DNA of 17,477 nt from Methanosarcinales archaeon (GTDB lineage Archaea > Halobacteriota > Methanosarcinia > Methanosarcinales > Methanogasteraceae). The first letter of the stretch is position 1. The number at the start of each line of letters is the position of its first letter. The stretch spans positions 1-17,477 of the forward strand of contig DAOVGE010000175.1 of NCBI GenBank assembly GCA_030672605.1, given 5' to 3'. Shown here in pieces: positions 1 to 7,053 of this stretch. Under the pieces are notes generated by a model that did no database searches, was not told the DNA's origin, and saw only the letters and a list, made by a program, of their open reading frames with translations. The translations under genes were made by a program, and so were the position numbers.

Positions 1-125
1 CCCGTCCCCCCAGCTTCACAACAGCCCGTTACCAGGCTGGGTGTGGGGTTCGGTTCTGAGGTGGTGGCTAGCCTTTCCTCAGGCTGGATTTTCACCAGCT
101 GGCGAGTATGAATTTATCTCGGCAC
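1..125 (-). ncRNA. Probable group II intron, 5' part (domain I), cut by window edge
   Basis: Read on the minus strand from 125 downwards, the sequence starts GTGCC, close to the GUGYG 5' end of group II introns. It continues with a small hairpin GCTGG-TGAAAAT-CCAGC (the GGTGAAA-TCC pattern common in domain I), then AGGAAAGGCTAGCC and a GTAACGGGCTGTTGTGAAGC stretch, which look like domain I segments. The rest of the intron, including any maturase, would lie outside the window beyond base 1. Just upstream of the putative 5' splice site lies a CACGAAT-type repeat, so the insertion point is non-coding. No covariance search could be run. The call rests on remembered domain I patterns and is tentative; another structured RNA or an insertion sequence end is possible. 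Confidence 0.38.
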
Positions 126-196
126 TCTCGTGAAATTCGTGATAAAATCGGAAGAAGGGATCACGAATGGCACGAATAAACGAATCGCACGAATGT
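126..196. repeat. CACGAAT-type palindromic repeat, copy 1
   Basis: The left arm (126-143, TCTCGTGAAATTCGTGAT) faces a right arm (160-194) built of ATCACGAAT, GCACGAAT and related units, giving an imperfect hairpin. Bases 156-196 match 17124-17164 at about 35 of 41 positions, so this is a dispersed family with copies also at 12698-12801. A 61-codon reading frame starting at 167 runs out of this repeat and has no protein-like character. Confidence 0.75.
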
Positions 197-271
197 CAGG
201 GATGTGGAGTGCCATCAGATAACTTTGCTACTTTATTTTTCGGTGAGCACTTAGCTAAACACGTACGTGGT

Positions 272-279
272 TTTATATG
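272..279 (+). promoter_or_regulatory. Candidate archaeal TATA box upstream of the salvage operon
   Basis: TTTATATG within GGTTTTATATGCGG resembles an archaeal TATA element. With the usual 25-base spacing, transcription would start near 305, leaving a leader of about 85 bases before the phosphorylase start at 392. Only the motif is seen; the upstream BRE is not convincing. Confidence 0.25.
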
Positions 280-391
280 CGGATATTCACATAATATTGA
301 GTATGTGCGAGCATGGTACATGATGGGCAGGCAGGTGCATGACCGCGATTAACTTTTTACGCTGCAACTCCGATACACAAGTGGTGGCTGA

Positions 392-1057
392 ATGCTTGGC
401 ATAATCTACGGGACGAGTCTGACCGGAGAGCAATTCGAAGGTACAAGGGAGACTGTTCAGACGAAATACGGAACTGTGGAGGTTTTCAAGGGGCGCGACG
501 CAATCTTCCTGCCGCGCCACGGCGTTGCCATGGACACGCCGCCGCACAGGATCAACCATCTGGCAAACATCTCCGCGCTGAAGACAGTAGGTGTCAGCGG
601 CGTTGTCTGCATCTCATCAACAGGCAGTCTGAAGGAGGAGATTGCGCCGGGAACAATGGTTGTTGTGCACGACTACATCAACTTCGGAAGGCACGTAACA
701 TTTTATGATGATAAGATACGACATGTTGTTCCAGGATTCGATTATGAGCTGAGAGATAGGGTCATCAGGGCGAGTCGCGGGCAGGAGAGGGGCGTGTACG
801 TGCAGATGCACGGACCCAGATTTGAGACAAAAGCAGAGATCGCTATCTTGAGGCGGCATGCCGACGTCGTGGGAATGACACTGGCAAACGAAGCGACTCT
901 TTGCAGTGAGATCGAAATTCCGGTTGCGGCACTCGCTACCGTTGACAACTACGCAAACGGCGTTTCCGAGCAGGAACTGGACTATGAGACCATAATTGAG
1001 AACGTGAACAAGAACCGGGATATGGTTGTGGACACGATTGCGAGGCTGATTGGATGA
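392..1057 (+). CDS. Purine nucleoside phosphorylase, probable S-methyl-5'-thioinosine phosphorylase
   Basis: PNP/MTAP family enzyme that cleaves a 5'-modified purine nucleoside with phosphate to free base and sugar 1-phosphate in the cytosol. Family landmarks: GIIYGTSL near the N-terminus, PRHG at 41-44, HRINHLANI at 52-60, STGSL at 76-80, GPRFET at 141-146 and GMTLANEA at 161-168. At the base pocket the sequence is DNYANG (185-190), where adenine-specific MTA phosphorylases read TDYD. The two base-contacting Asp residues are therefore replaced by Asn186 and Ala188, which points to a 6-oxopurine (inosine-type) substrate, as in the Methanocaldococcus MTI phosphorylase MJ0060. The next gene, a deaminase that would make such substrates, overlaps it by ATGA. 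At 221 residues it is somewhat short for the family (about 245-260). A weak GGTGG site lies about 8 bases before the ATG. Family call is secure; substrate is inference. Confidence 0.85.
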   Translation: MLGIIYGTSLTGEQFEGTRETVQTKYGTVEVFKGRDAIFLPRHGVAMDTPPHRINHLANISALKTVGVSGVVCISSTGSLKEEIAPGTMVVVHDYINFGRHVTFYDDKIRHVVPGFDYELRDRVIRASRGQERGVYVQMHGPRFETKAEIAILRRHADVVGMTLANEATLCSEIEIPVAALATVDNYANGVSEQELDYETIIENVNKNRDMVVDTIARLIG

Positions 1058-2298
1058 GTTTACTTCTGAAAGAGACTGAGAACCATGGCAACGTCTATAT
1101 CGAGGATGGCAGGATCAATGAGGTCAACTGTGCCCCTTGCGACGCGGACAGCGTGATTGACGCCAGAAGACGAGCGGTTGTGCCCGGCTTTGTGAATACA
1201 CACACCCATGCGGCAATGACCCTCTTTCGGGGCTACGCGGATGATCTTCCGCTGCAGACGTGGCTTGCTGACTGGATATGGCCACTTGAGGCGAAACTGA
1301 CCGCCGAAGACGTTTATTGGGGCACAAAACTCGCATGCCTCGAGATGATCAAGACCGGGACGACCGCCTTCAATGACATGTACTGGCACGCGCTCGCAAG
1401 TGCAAGAGCGGTCGATGAGATGGGGTTGCGCGGTGTTATCAGCAACGTCTTAATCGACATCGATGGGCGATCAGACGAGGAGGTGCAGCGAGAGAACAGA
1501 AGGCTGACTATGAGGCTCATGAAGGATTATTCCGAGCGAGTGATTCCCGCGCTCGGTCCGCACGCCATCTACACCGTCTCAGAGGAGAATCTCTGCTGGA
1601 CCGCGGAGTTTGCAAGGAAAGAAGACATATTAGTTCACATACACGTTTCAGAGACCGAGCAGGAGGTTCTGGATTGCATCGACAAGACCGGGATGCGTCC
1701 TGTGGAGTATCTCGATCACATTGGATTTCTTGGTCCGAATGTTATAGCGGCACACTCTGTCTGGATCAATGACCGTGAGATTGCGCTCCTCTCGAAGCAT
1801 GGTGTTAAGGTCTCCCACAACCCAACATCAAATATGAAACTTGCTGTCGGGCAGGCAATGCGATACTCAGCTCTCTCATCTGCTGGAGTTAATATCTCGC
1901 TTGGCACCGATGGCTGCGCATCCAACAACAATCTCAATATGCTCGAGTCAGCGAAGTTCGCGTCGCTTCTGCAGAAGTCAGCAGCAGACCGGCAGACGGT
2001 GGTTCCGGCTCGCGAAGCAATAGAGATTGCCACAAAGAACGGCGCTGAAGCGCTCCGCATCGGCGGGGGCGGGATTGTGGAGGGTGCGCCAGCGGATTTA
2101 CTCTTGATTGATCTGCGACTGCCAGAGATGACACCGCTTCACAATCTCGACTCGAACATGGTCTACGCGTCATCCGGCTGCGTCGACACCACGATATGCG
2201 ATGGCAATGTGCTCATGCAGAACCGTGTGGTTCCGGGAGCGGAAGAGATTATGAGGCATGCGGCAGAAGTGGCATACGACCTGGTGAATAGGCCATGA
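1054..2298 (+). CDS. dadD: 5'-deoxyadenosine / methylthioadenosine / S-adenosylhomocysteine deaminase
   Basis: Amidohydrolase-superfamily deaminase (COG0402, MtaD/DadD type) that hydrolyses adenine-containing SAM by-products to their inosine forms. At 414 residues it has typical full length. The metal site is complete: H50 and H52 in THTH, H197 in HIHVSE with E200, H234 in AAHS, and D286 in LGTDGCASNN. The substrate-binding stretches LFRGYADD (57-64) and GPHAIYT (168-174) are also present. The start ATG overlaps the phosphorylase stop as ATGA, and the stop overlaps the next start in the same way, so all three are probably translationally coupled. In Methanocaldococcus the homologue (MJ1541) deaminates 5'-deoxyadenosine, SAH and MTA, regenerating SAM pathways that lack an SAH hydrolase or MTA nucleosidase. 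Which nucleoside is preferred here cannot be read from sequence. Confidence 0.88.
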   Translation: MSLLLKETENHGNVYIEDGRINEVNCAPCDADSVIDARRRAVVPGFVNTHTHAAMTLFRGYADDLPLQTWLADWIWPLEAKLTAEDVYWGTKLACLEMIKTGTTAFNDMYWHALASARAVDEMGLRGVISNVLIDIDGRSDEEVQRENRRLTMRLMKDYSERVIPALGPHAIYTVSEENLCWTAEFARKEDILVHIHVSETEQEVLDCIDKTGMRPVEYLDHIGFLGPNVIAAHSVWINDREIALLSKHGVKVSHNPTSNMKLAVGQAMRYSALSSAGVNISLGTDGCASNNNLNMLESAKFASLLQKSAADRQTVVPAREAIEIATKNGAEALRIGGGGIVEGAPADLLLIDLRLPEMTPLHNLDSNMVYASSGCVDTTICDGNVLMQNRVVPGAEEIMRHAAEVAYDLVNRP

Positions 2299-2930
2299 CT
2301 GACACCACACCAACGAACAACCGAAACCCATCGAAATGCAAGACACTGGTCGCATCGATGGATATACTCACGAAACACATAGAGCAGGCACTCGATGAAC
2401 TGGATCTCACTACGGTTTCAGAGATGCTTGACATGCTCAGGAATGCAAAGAGCATCTTTGTGATGGGAACCGGACGATCGGGTCTGATTGGGAAGGCTTT
2501 TGCAACAAGGCTCATGCATCTTGGGCTGCGTGTCTATGTGGTCGGCGAATCAACAACGCCAGCGCTGCATGCAGAGGATGTCGTGGTTGCGATCAGCGGA
2601 TCAGGCGAAACACTGTCCATCGTCGATTTAGGGCGGGTTGTAAAAGAGATCGACGCGTCTCTGATTGTCATCACCTCGCAACCCGACTCCACACTCGGAA
2701 AAATGGCAGACAAGACCGTGAGAATCTTTGGCAGAGCAAAGAATGGTCGGGGAGATTATCTTGTGCAGCATCTGCTCGGAAAGTATGCAAAACTCTCTGA
2801 ACTTGCGCCGCTCGGCACAACCTTTGAGATCACAACGCTCGTGTTCCTTGATGCGGCGATCGCGGAACTGATGGAACTTCTGGGCAAGGATTCGAAGTCG
2901 CTCGAAGAGATGCACGACAAGCTACAGTGA
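2295..2930 (+). CDS. hxlB: 6-phospho-3-hexuloisomerase
   Basis: SIS-domain isomerase interconverting D-arabino-3-hexulose 6-phosphate and fructose 6-phosphate in the ribulose-monophosphate route, which many archaea run in reverse to make ribulose 5-phosphate. The sugar-binding motifs are GTGRSG (58-63), SGSGET (101-106) and PLGTTFE (172-178), the last carrying the Glu thought to be catalytic in MJ1247. Length 211 is slightly above the usual 180-200 because of a polar 21-residue N-terminus; ATG 2358 (Met22) is an alternative start, but the ATG at 2295 overlaps the deaminase stop as ATGA and fits the operon. The partner synthase (Hps or Fae-Hps) is not in the window. The next gene starts one base after the stop. 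A generic SIS-domain isomerase is the main alternative; the motifs make Phi much more likely. Confidence 0.87.
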   Translation: MTDTTPTNNRNPSKCKTLVASMDILTKHIEQALDELDLTTVSEMLDMLRNAKSIFVMGTGRSGLIGKAFATRLMHLGLRVYVVGESTTPALHAEDVVVAISGSGETLSIVDLGRVVKEIDASLIVITSQPDSTLGKMADKTVRIFGRAKNGRGDYLVQHLLGKYAKLSELAPLGTTFEITTLVFLDAAIAELMELLGKDSKSLEEMHDKLQ

Positions 2931-2931
2931 T

Positions 2932-3702
2932 ATGGCATCCATATTTAGGCAGTATGGAATTGAGATTGTATCGCTCTGTTCCGCTCTTGTGATCTGGCAA
3001 CTGGCTGCCGATTATGTTGTCAAAAATCCAACTTTCCTCCCGAGTGTAACAGACGTTTTTACATCATTTTGCCGTCTACGCGGCGATCTGATATATGACG
3101 CCGAGATCAGTCTACTCCACTTCGGAATAGGTGTTGTTGCCGGAATGTGCGTCGCAATCCCGCTTGGGATCGGTATGGGCTGGTTTCCGCTTACAAACAG
3201 GATATTTAATCCGATTATAGAGATTCTGCGCCCTATACCGCCTCTTGCATGGATACCGTTTGCGATTATATGGCTCGGACTCACGCATGCGGCTGCCGGG
3301 TCGATCGTCTTCATTGGAACGGTATTTCCGATTCTGATCAATACGTATACGGGGTTTCGGAATGTGCCGAAGGTTTTAATCGAGACCGCGATGGTGCTCG
3401 GCTGCACCAGAAGCCGTGACCTGATCAGGAAGGTTGCATTCCCGTCCGCGGTTCCGGATATTGTGACCGGCATCAGGGTGGGGATGGGCGTTGGCTGGAT
3501 GTGCGTTGTCGCGGCAGAGATGTTCGGGGCATCGACGAGCGGGATCGGGTACAAGATACAGTTCTGGGGAAATCTGCAGCGGATGGATCATGTCATGGTT
3601 TACATGCTTCTTCTCGGCTTCATCGCGCTCATAATCGACAGTCTGTTCCGGTACTTTGTTGAGCAACGTTTGTCAGGATGGCGCAAAGGAATCGTGGCAT
3701 GA
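2932..3702 (+). CDS. ABC transporter permease, nitrate/sulfonate/taurine (TauC/SsuC) type
   Basis: Inner-membrane subunit of a binding-protein-dependent importer (COG0600 family). The 256 residues contain about six hydrophobic segments, including 12-29, 62-83, 104-120, 122-138, 182-200 and 221-242. The signature LRPIPPLAWIPFAIIWLG (99-116) is typical of the SsuC/TauC/NrtB group. The cytoplasmic EAA loop, which contacts the ATPase, runs from IETAMVLG (150-157) to P171. The gene starts one base after the hexuloisomerase stop and so ends the four-gene operon. No ATP-binding or solute-binding subunit lies in the window, so it must borrow partners from elsewhere or act with genes not seen. The substrate cannot be named; the operon makes a nucleoside, sugar or C1 compound conceivable, but that is only a guess from context. 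Confidence 0.88.
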   Translation: MASIFRQYGIEIVSLCSALVIWQLAADYVVKNPTFLPSVTDVFTSFCRLRGDLIYDAEISLLHFGIGVVAGMCVAIPLGIGMGWFPLTNRIFNPIIEILRPIPPLAWIPFAIIWLGLTHAAAGSIVFIGTVFPILINTYTGFRNVPKVLIETAMVLGCTRSRDLIRKVAFPSAVPDIVTGIRVGMGVGWMCVVAAEMFGASTSGIGYKIQFWGNLQRMDHVMVYMLLLGFIALIIDSLFRYFVEQRLSGWRKGIVA

Positions 3703-3771
3703 GCGTGGTTCCGGCACAACCTTGATAACAGTCAGCACCAATTCTATAATCAGAGAACAGGAGGTTTGTAA

Positions 3772-4356
3772 ATGGACATTGATAGACCGGTGCGAGAGGT
3801 CATGTCACCGCACGTGATCGCAGCAGACATCAACGATTCGCTGATTGATGTCGCAAACGAGATGATAAAATATGATCGATCAAGCGTAATTGTGATCGAA
3901 GATGGAAAACCGATCGGCATCATAACCGAACGTGACATCTCACGCAAGATAATCCCCAACGACAGAAAACCGAGCACTGTTTCGCTCTCTGAGATCATGA
4001 CATCCCCATTGATCACAATCGACCACAATACGCCGGTGAGCGATGCGATTCAGATGATGCTTGAGCATAAGATCAGACGGCTGCCCGTATTTCGAAATGA
4101 TGACTTAATCGGCATCATCACGAGTCAGGACGTCGTCGCTGTATCTTCTGATATGACCAAAGCCTTGCGAGAACTCATGGAATTGGAGCGCGAGTCCCTG
4201 CTCATATCCGACTTCGAGGGTATGTGCGATGTCTGCGGACAGTATTCGTACCACCTATCCGTTGTCGACGGTAGATCGCTCTGCGATGACTGCAAGGATA
4301 GTAAATGGAGAGAACCAACGGATTCCAGTCACGAATCTGCATATATGGAGACATGA
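3772..4356 (+). CDS. Two-CBS-domain protein with C-terminal zinc ribbon
   Basis: A 194-residue soluble protein with a CBS pair, CBS1 at about 7-62 (VREVMSPHVI through GIITERDI) and CBS2 at about 74-125 (IMTSPLITI through GIITSQDV). A short helix leads to a treble-clef or ribbon module with two CxxC knuckles, C152/C155 and C171/C174. CBS pairs usually bind adenine nucleotides and act as sensors. The CBS plus metal-ribbon layout is known from archaea (for example Thermoplasma TA0289). A strong ribosome binding site GGAGGT (3760-3765) sits 6 bases before the ATG, after a 69-base gap from the permease, so it may be a new unit. The Lrp-type regulator starts 12 bases after its stop, suggesting the two are made together. 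The target it regulates is unknown. Confidence 0.85.
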   Translation: MDIDRPVREVMSPHVIAADINDSLIDVANEMIKYDRSSVIVIEDGKPIGIITERDISRKIIPNDRKPSTVSLSEIMTSPLITIDHNTPVSDAIQMMLEHKIRRLPVFRNDDLIGIITSQDVVAVSSDMTKALRELMELERESLLISDFEGMCDVCGQYSYHLSVVDGRSLCDDCKDSKWREPTDSSHESAYMET

Positions 4357-4368
4357 GGCGGGTTAAGG

Positions 4369-4857
4369 ATGGATCTCGTACAGAATCTGCTAGAGATACT
4401 AGAAAACGATCCTAAACTCGAGATTGATGAGATCGCAGCACTTACCGGACGATCTGAGGCGGAGATTGCGGATTGTATCAGCGAACTCGAGTCGAGTGGT
4501 ACGATCCGTAAGTACAAGACCATAATCGACTGGGACCGGGTGAATAATGGGTTTGTTTACGCAATCATCGAAATTAAGATATCTCTGGAGCGTGAAGCCG
4601 GATACAACATGATTGCGGATCGCGTTTCGAGATTTCCAGAGGTTCGGTCGGTTAGGTTGATCTCGGGAGATCATGATCTTTCACTCACCGTGCGCGGCAG
4701 GTCGATGAAGGAGGTTGCATTCTTTGTTGCGGAGAAGATCGCAACTCTGCCACAGGTGCGGAGCACTGCCACGCATTTTGTTCTGAAGACCTACAAGGAG
4801 GATGGTGTGGCGCTGCATGAACCGGAACATGCAGAGCGACTCCCGATCTCGCCGTAG
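4369..4857 (+). CDS. Lrp/AsnC family transcriptional regulator
   Basis: A 162-residue DNA-binding regulator. The N-terminal winged helix-turn-helix covers about 1-50 (ILENDPKLEIDEIAALTGRS, then EAEIADCISELESSGTI), followed by a RAM/effector domain at about 62-148 with the usual beta-alpha-beta pattern (FVYAIIEIKI, VRSVRLISGDHDLSLTV, VRSTATHFVL). The SGDHDLSL turn is the typical small-molecule (amino acid) binding region. It lies 12 bases after the CBS gene and about 200 bases before an aminotransferase. Lrp regulators next to aminotransferases are frequent in archaea and often control the neighbour, so regulation of amino-acid metabolism is plausible. The GTACATAGTAC sequence at 5019-5029 upstream of the aminotransferase is a possible but unproven target. 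Confidence 0.88.
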   Translation: MDLVQNLLEILENDPKLEIDEIAALTGRSEAEIADCISELESSGTIRKYKTIIDWDRVNNGFVYAIIEIKISLEREAGYNMIADRVSRFPEVRSVRLISGDHDLSLTVRGRSMKEVAFFVAEKIATLPQVRSTATHFVLKTYKEDGVALHEPEHAERLPISP

Positions 4858-4901
4858 TGCATAGTATATGTGGCTTTTAATTTCTTCCGGGTGGATGGAT
4901 T

Positions 4902-5018
4902 ATGGCAAAGACGATTAACCACAGAGGACGCGGAGGGTACAGATAGTTGCTGTTTTCTCTGTGTCCTCGGTGCTCTCGGTGGTTTTCGAACCCATTCCGG
5001 AAGACGATAAAAAGTCTC
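4902..5018. repeat. CACAGAGG-type palindromic repeat, copy A
   Basis: The left arm (ACCACAGAGGACGCGGAGG, from 4918) pairs imperfectly with the right arm (CTCTGTGTCCTCGGTGCTC and following, 4957-4985). The whole 117-base unit, from ATGGCAAAGACGATTAA to ATAAAAAGTCTC, matches a 135-base unit at 16921-17055, including flanks outside the hairpin. It is therefore a defined dispersed element and not just a hairpin. It fills most of the gap upstream of the aminotransferase and ends about 50 bases before that start. Confidence 0.8.
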
Positions 5019-5048
5019 GTACATAGTACATACATAGTATATAGTCTC
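5013..5048 (+). promoter_or_regulatory. Repeated short motifs ahead of the aminotransferase
   Basis: AGTCTC occurs at 5013-5018 and again at 5043-5048, bracketing GTACATAGTAC (5019-5029) and a second ACATAG (5032-5037) followed by TATATAG. The spacing and closeness to the start at 5068 suggest an operator or core promoter. If the TATATAG were the TATA box, the transcript would start almost at the coding start, which sits badly with the strong ribosome binding site, so an operator reading is preferred. Function is inferred only. Confidence 0.25.
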
Positions 5049-5057
5049 ATAAACCGT

Positions 5058-5062
5058 GGAGG
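5058..5062 (+). promoter_or_regulatory. Ribosome binding site GGAGG that fixes the aminotransferase start
   Basis: GGAGG lies 5 bases before ATG 5068. The in-frame GTG at 5056 overlaps this site and so is unlikely to be the start. Confidence 0.7.
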
Positions 5063-5067
5063 ATTCG

Positions 5068-6315
5068 ATGCAGATATCAGATGCTGTGCAGGGTGTGCCG
5101 CCGTCAGGGATCCGCAGGTTCTTTGACCTGGCAAACCAGCTCGACGATGTGATCTCGCTCGGTGTCGGCGAGCCTGATTTCGTGACCCCATGGCACATCA
5201 GGGAAGCATGCATCCACGCGCTCGAGAGCGGGCGCACATCCTACACTTCAAATCAGGGGCTCCCTGAACTGCGGGAAGAGATCGCTGATACGTTTCGCAG
5301 GGATCACTCCCTGTATTACGATCCCGGTGACGAGATACTGATCACGACCGGAGTGAGCGAGGGAATCGATCTTGTGATGCGTTCGATTTTGAATCCGGGG
5401 GATGAAGTCATCGTTTCGGAGCCGTGCTACGTCTCTTATGTGCCAACTGTGCTCTTCGCCGGCGGAGTTCCGGTGAGAGTTGCTACAGGAATCGAAAACG
5501 AGTTCAGAGTCACAAGAGAGCAGATAGAAGGGAAGATCACGGAAAAGACTCGAGTTATCATGATCAATTATCCGAATAATCCGACGGGTGCAACAATGGA
5601 CAAGAAAGACCTCGAGGAGATTGCGGATGTTGCAACCGAGCACGATCTGGTAGTCATCTCCGATGAGATCTACGACAAGCTCACATACAACGGAACACAC
5701 ACCTGTTTCTCCTCCCTGAACGGGATGATGGAGAATACGGTCGTGTTCAACGGTTTCTCGAAGTCCCATGCAATGACCGGTCTCAGAGTTGGATATGCAC
5801 TCGGAAACAGTGAAATCATCGGAGCGATGACGAAGATACACCAGTACACAATGCTCTGTGCTCCGATCACGTCGCAGTTGGCTGCAATCGATGCACTGCG
5901 GAACGGACGAGAGGAGATGGGGAAGATGGTGCGGGAGTATGACCGCAGGAGACATCTGATAATCAGCGGCTTCAACGAACTCGGACTGGATTGCTTCTGG
6001 GCAAAGGGAGCGTTCTACGCATTTCCGTCGATTGTAGATACTGGCATGACCTCGGGCGAGTTTGCAGAGCGTCTGATGGTCGAAAAGAAGGTGGCTGTCG
6101 TTCCGGGGGATGTGTTCGGGGATTGCGGAGCCGGATTTCTGCGGTGTTCGTATGCTGCGTCGAGGGAGGACATAAAGGAGGCGCTTCTACGTATGGCGGA
6201 GTTTCTTGAGTCGATCGACTACAATCGGATGCCTGGGAGACCGATGGTGGTGGGGGCACCGAGAGTATCGAGAGAGAATCTTCTTACGGTAACGTCCACA
6301 GATCAACGAGATTGA
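5068..6315 (+). CDS. Class I/II aminotransferase, aspartate aminotransferase-like (PLP-dependent)
   Basis: Fold-type I PLP enzyme moving an amino group between an amino acid and a 2-oxo acid. Numbered from ATG 5068 (415 residues): LGVGEPDFVTP near 31-41, TSYTSNQGLPEL at 57-68, NYPNNPTG at 167-174, SDEIYDKLTY at 198-207 (Asp199 pairs with the PLP ring nitrogen), FSKSHAMTGLRVGY at 231-244 with Schiff-base Lys232, and FLRCSYA near 357-363 with carboxylate-binding Arg359. Length and motifs fit archaeal AspC/AspB-like enzymes; aspartate, alanine or aromatic substrates cannot be told apart by eye. About the last 30 residues (after 385) are an unusual polar tail. UPF0280 follows after 3 bases, so the three genes to 7811 look like one transcript, possibly controlled by the Lrp protein upstream. 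Confidence 0.87.
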   Translation: MQISDAVQGVPPSGIRRFFDLANQLDDVISLGVGEPDFVTPWHIREACIHALESGRTSYTSNQGLPELREEIADTFRRDHSLYYDPGDEILITTGVSEGIDLVMRSILNPGDEVIVSEPCYVSYVPTVLFAGGVPVRVATGIENEFRVTREQIEGKITEKTRVIMINYPNNPTGATMDKKDLEEIADVATEHDLVVISDEIYDKLTYNGTHTCFSSLNGMMENTVVFNGFSKSHAMTGLRVGYALGNSEIIGAMTKIHQYTMLCAPITSQLAAIDALRNGREEMGKMVREYDRRRHLIISGFNELGLDCFWAKGAFYAFPSIVDTGMTSGEFAERLMVEKKVAVVPGDVFGDCGAGFLRCSYAASREDIKEALLRMAEFLESIDYNRMPGRPMVVGAPRVSRENLLTVTSTDQRD

Positions 6316-6318
6316 TCG

Positions 6319-7053
6319 ATGAGCAAAAAAACGTACATAAGAGATAGTTTTCAGCTCAAAGAGACCGTTGTCACCATTTCTTCAGAAAAAGAGTACATTC
6401 CCGCAGCGAAGCGTGCAATTGTGGCATGCAGACGCGATCTGGAGCGATTCATCAGAGATGACCCGTTCTTCGCAGTCACCCTCGAAGAATACCGGTGCCA
6501 GCGTCCGTGCGATACTCCCGAGATTGTGCGGCGGATGGTTGCTGCGGGCAACGTCTTTGGAATCGGTCCGATGAGCGCGGTTGCGGGCACGATTGCGGGG
6601 CTGGCTGTGGAGTCGATGGTGGATTGTGGCGCAACTTATGCGATCGTTGATAACGGCGGTGATATCGCCATGGTTAACGACGAAACGGTCATTGTCGGGG
6701 TGTACTCCGGCAGAACGGACATCAGCATTGGTCTTGAGATTGAACCCGGTGAGTCGATCCGTGGAATATGCACATCGTCCGGGAGAATCGGGCATTCGAT
6801 CAGCTTCGGGTGCGCGGACTCTGCAACGATTCTGGCTGATGATCCGTCTCTTGCGGATGCGGCAGCAACCTCTGTCGGGAACGCTGTGAGTGACACTGAA
6901 TCCATCAAAGACGCGTTATCGATGATTGAGGGGGTCGGATCGATCACAGGAGGTTTAATTATCCTTGGGGACCATATTGGATTATGCGGAAGCGTCCCGG
7001 TCGTGGATGCGCCGCAGAGACTTGAGTACATCACAGGGGCAGGGGCACCATGA
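6319..7053 (+). CDS. UPF0280 family protein (COG2122, ApbE-like superfamily)
   Basis: A 244-residue protein of a family conserved in methanogens and relatives but without an assigned reaction. Recognisable stretches are GIGPMSAVAGTIAGLAVE (81-98), YAIVDNGGDIAM (107-118) and TSSGRIGHSISFG (152-164), followed by an ADAAATSVGNAV segment (179-190). The NGGDI and TSSGR...H pattern resembles the ApbE flavin-transferase fold, so a nucleotide or flavin ligand is possible, but I do not claim that activity. No signal peptide or membrane segment is apparent. It begins 3 bases after the aminotransferase stop and its stop overlaps the next start as ATGA. Family assignment is firm; function is unknown. Confidence 0.83.
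   Translation: MSKKTYIRDSFQLKETVVTISSEKEYIPAAKRAIVACRRDLERFIRDDPFFAVTLEEYRCQRPCDTPEIVRRMVAAGNVFGIGPMSAVAGTIAGLAVESMVDCGATYAIVDNGGDIAMVNDETVIVGVYSGRTDISIGLEIEPGESIRGICTSSGRIGHSISFGCADSATILADDPSLADAAATSVGNAVSDTESIKDALSMIEGVGSITGGLIILGDHIGLCGSVPVVDAPQRLEYITGAGAP

Noticed and set aside
126..196. CRISPR array from repeated CACGAAT units
   Set aside because: The units are 7-9 bases, irregularly spaced and arranged as a palindrome; there are no uniform spacers and no cas genes.
167..352. 61-codon plus-strand frame before the phosphorylase
   Set aside because: It starts inside the CACGAAT repeat and shows no protein-like pattern or ribosome binding site.
5056..5067. GTG 5056 as the aminotransferase start
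   Set aside because: It overlaps the GGAGG ribosome binding site that serves ATG 5068.
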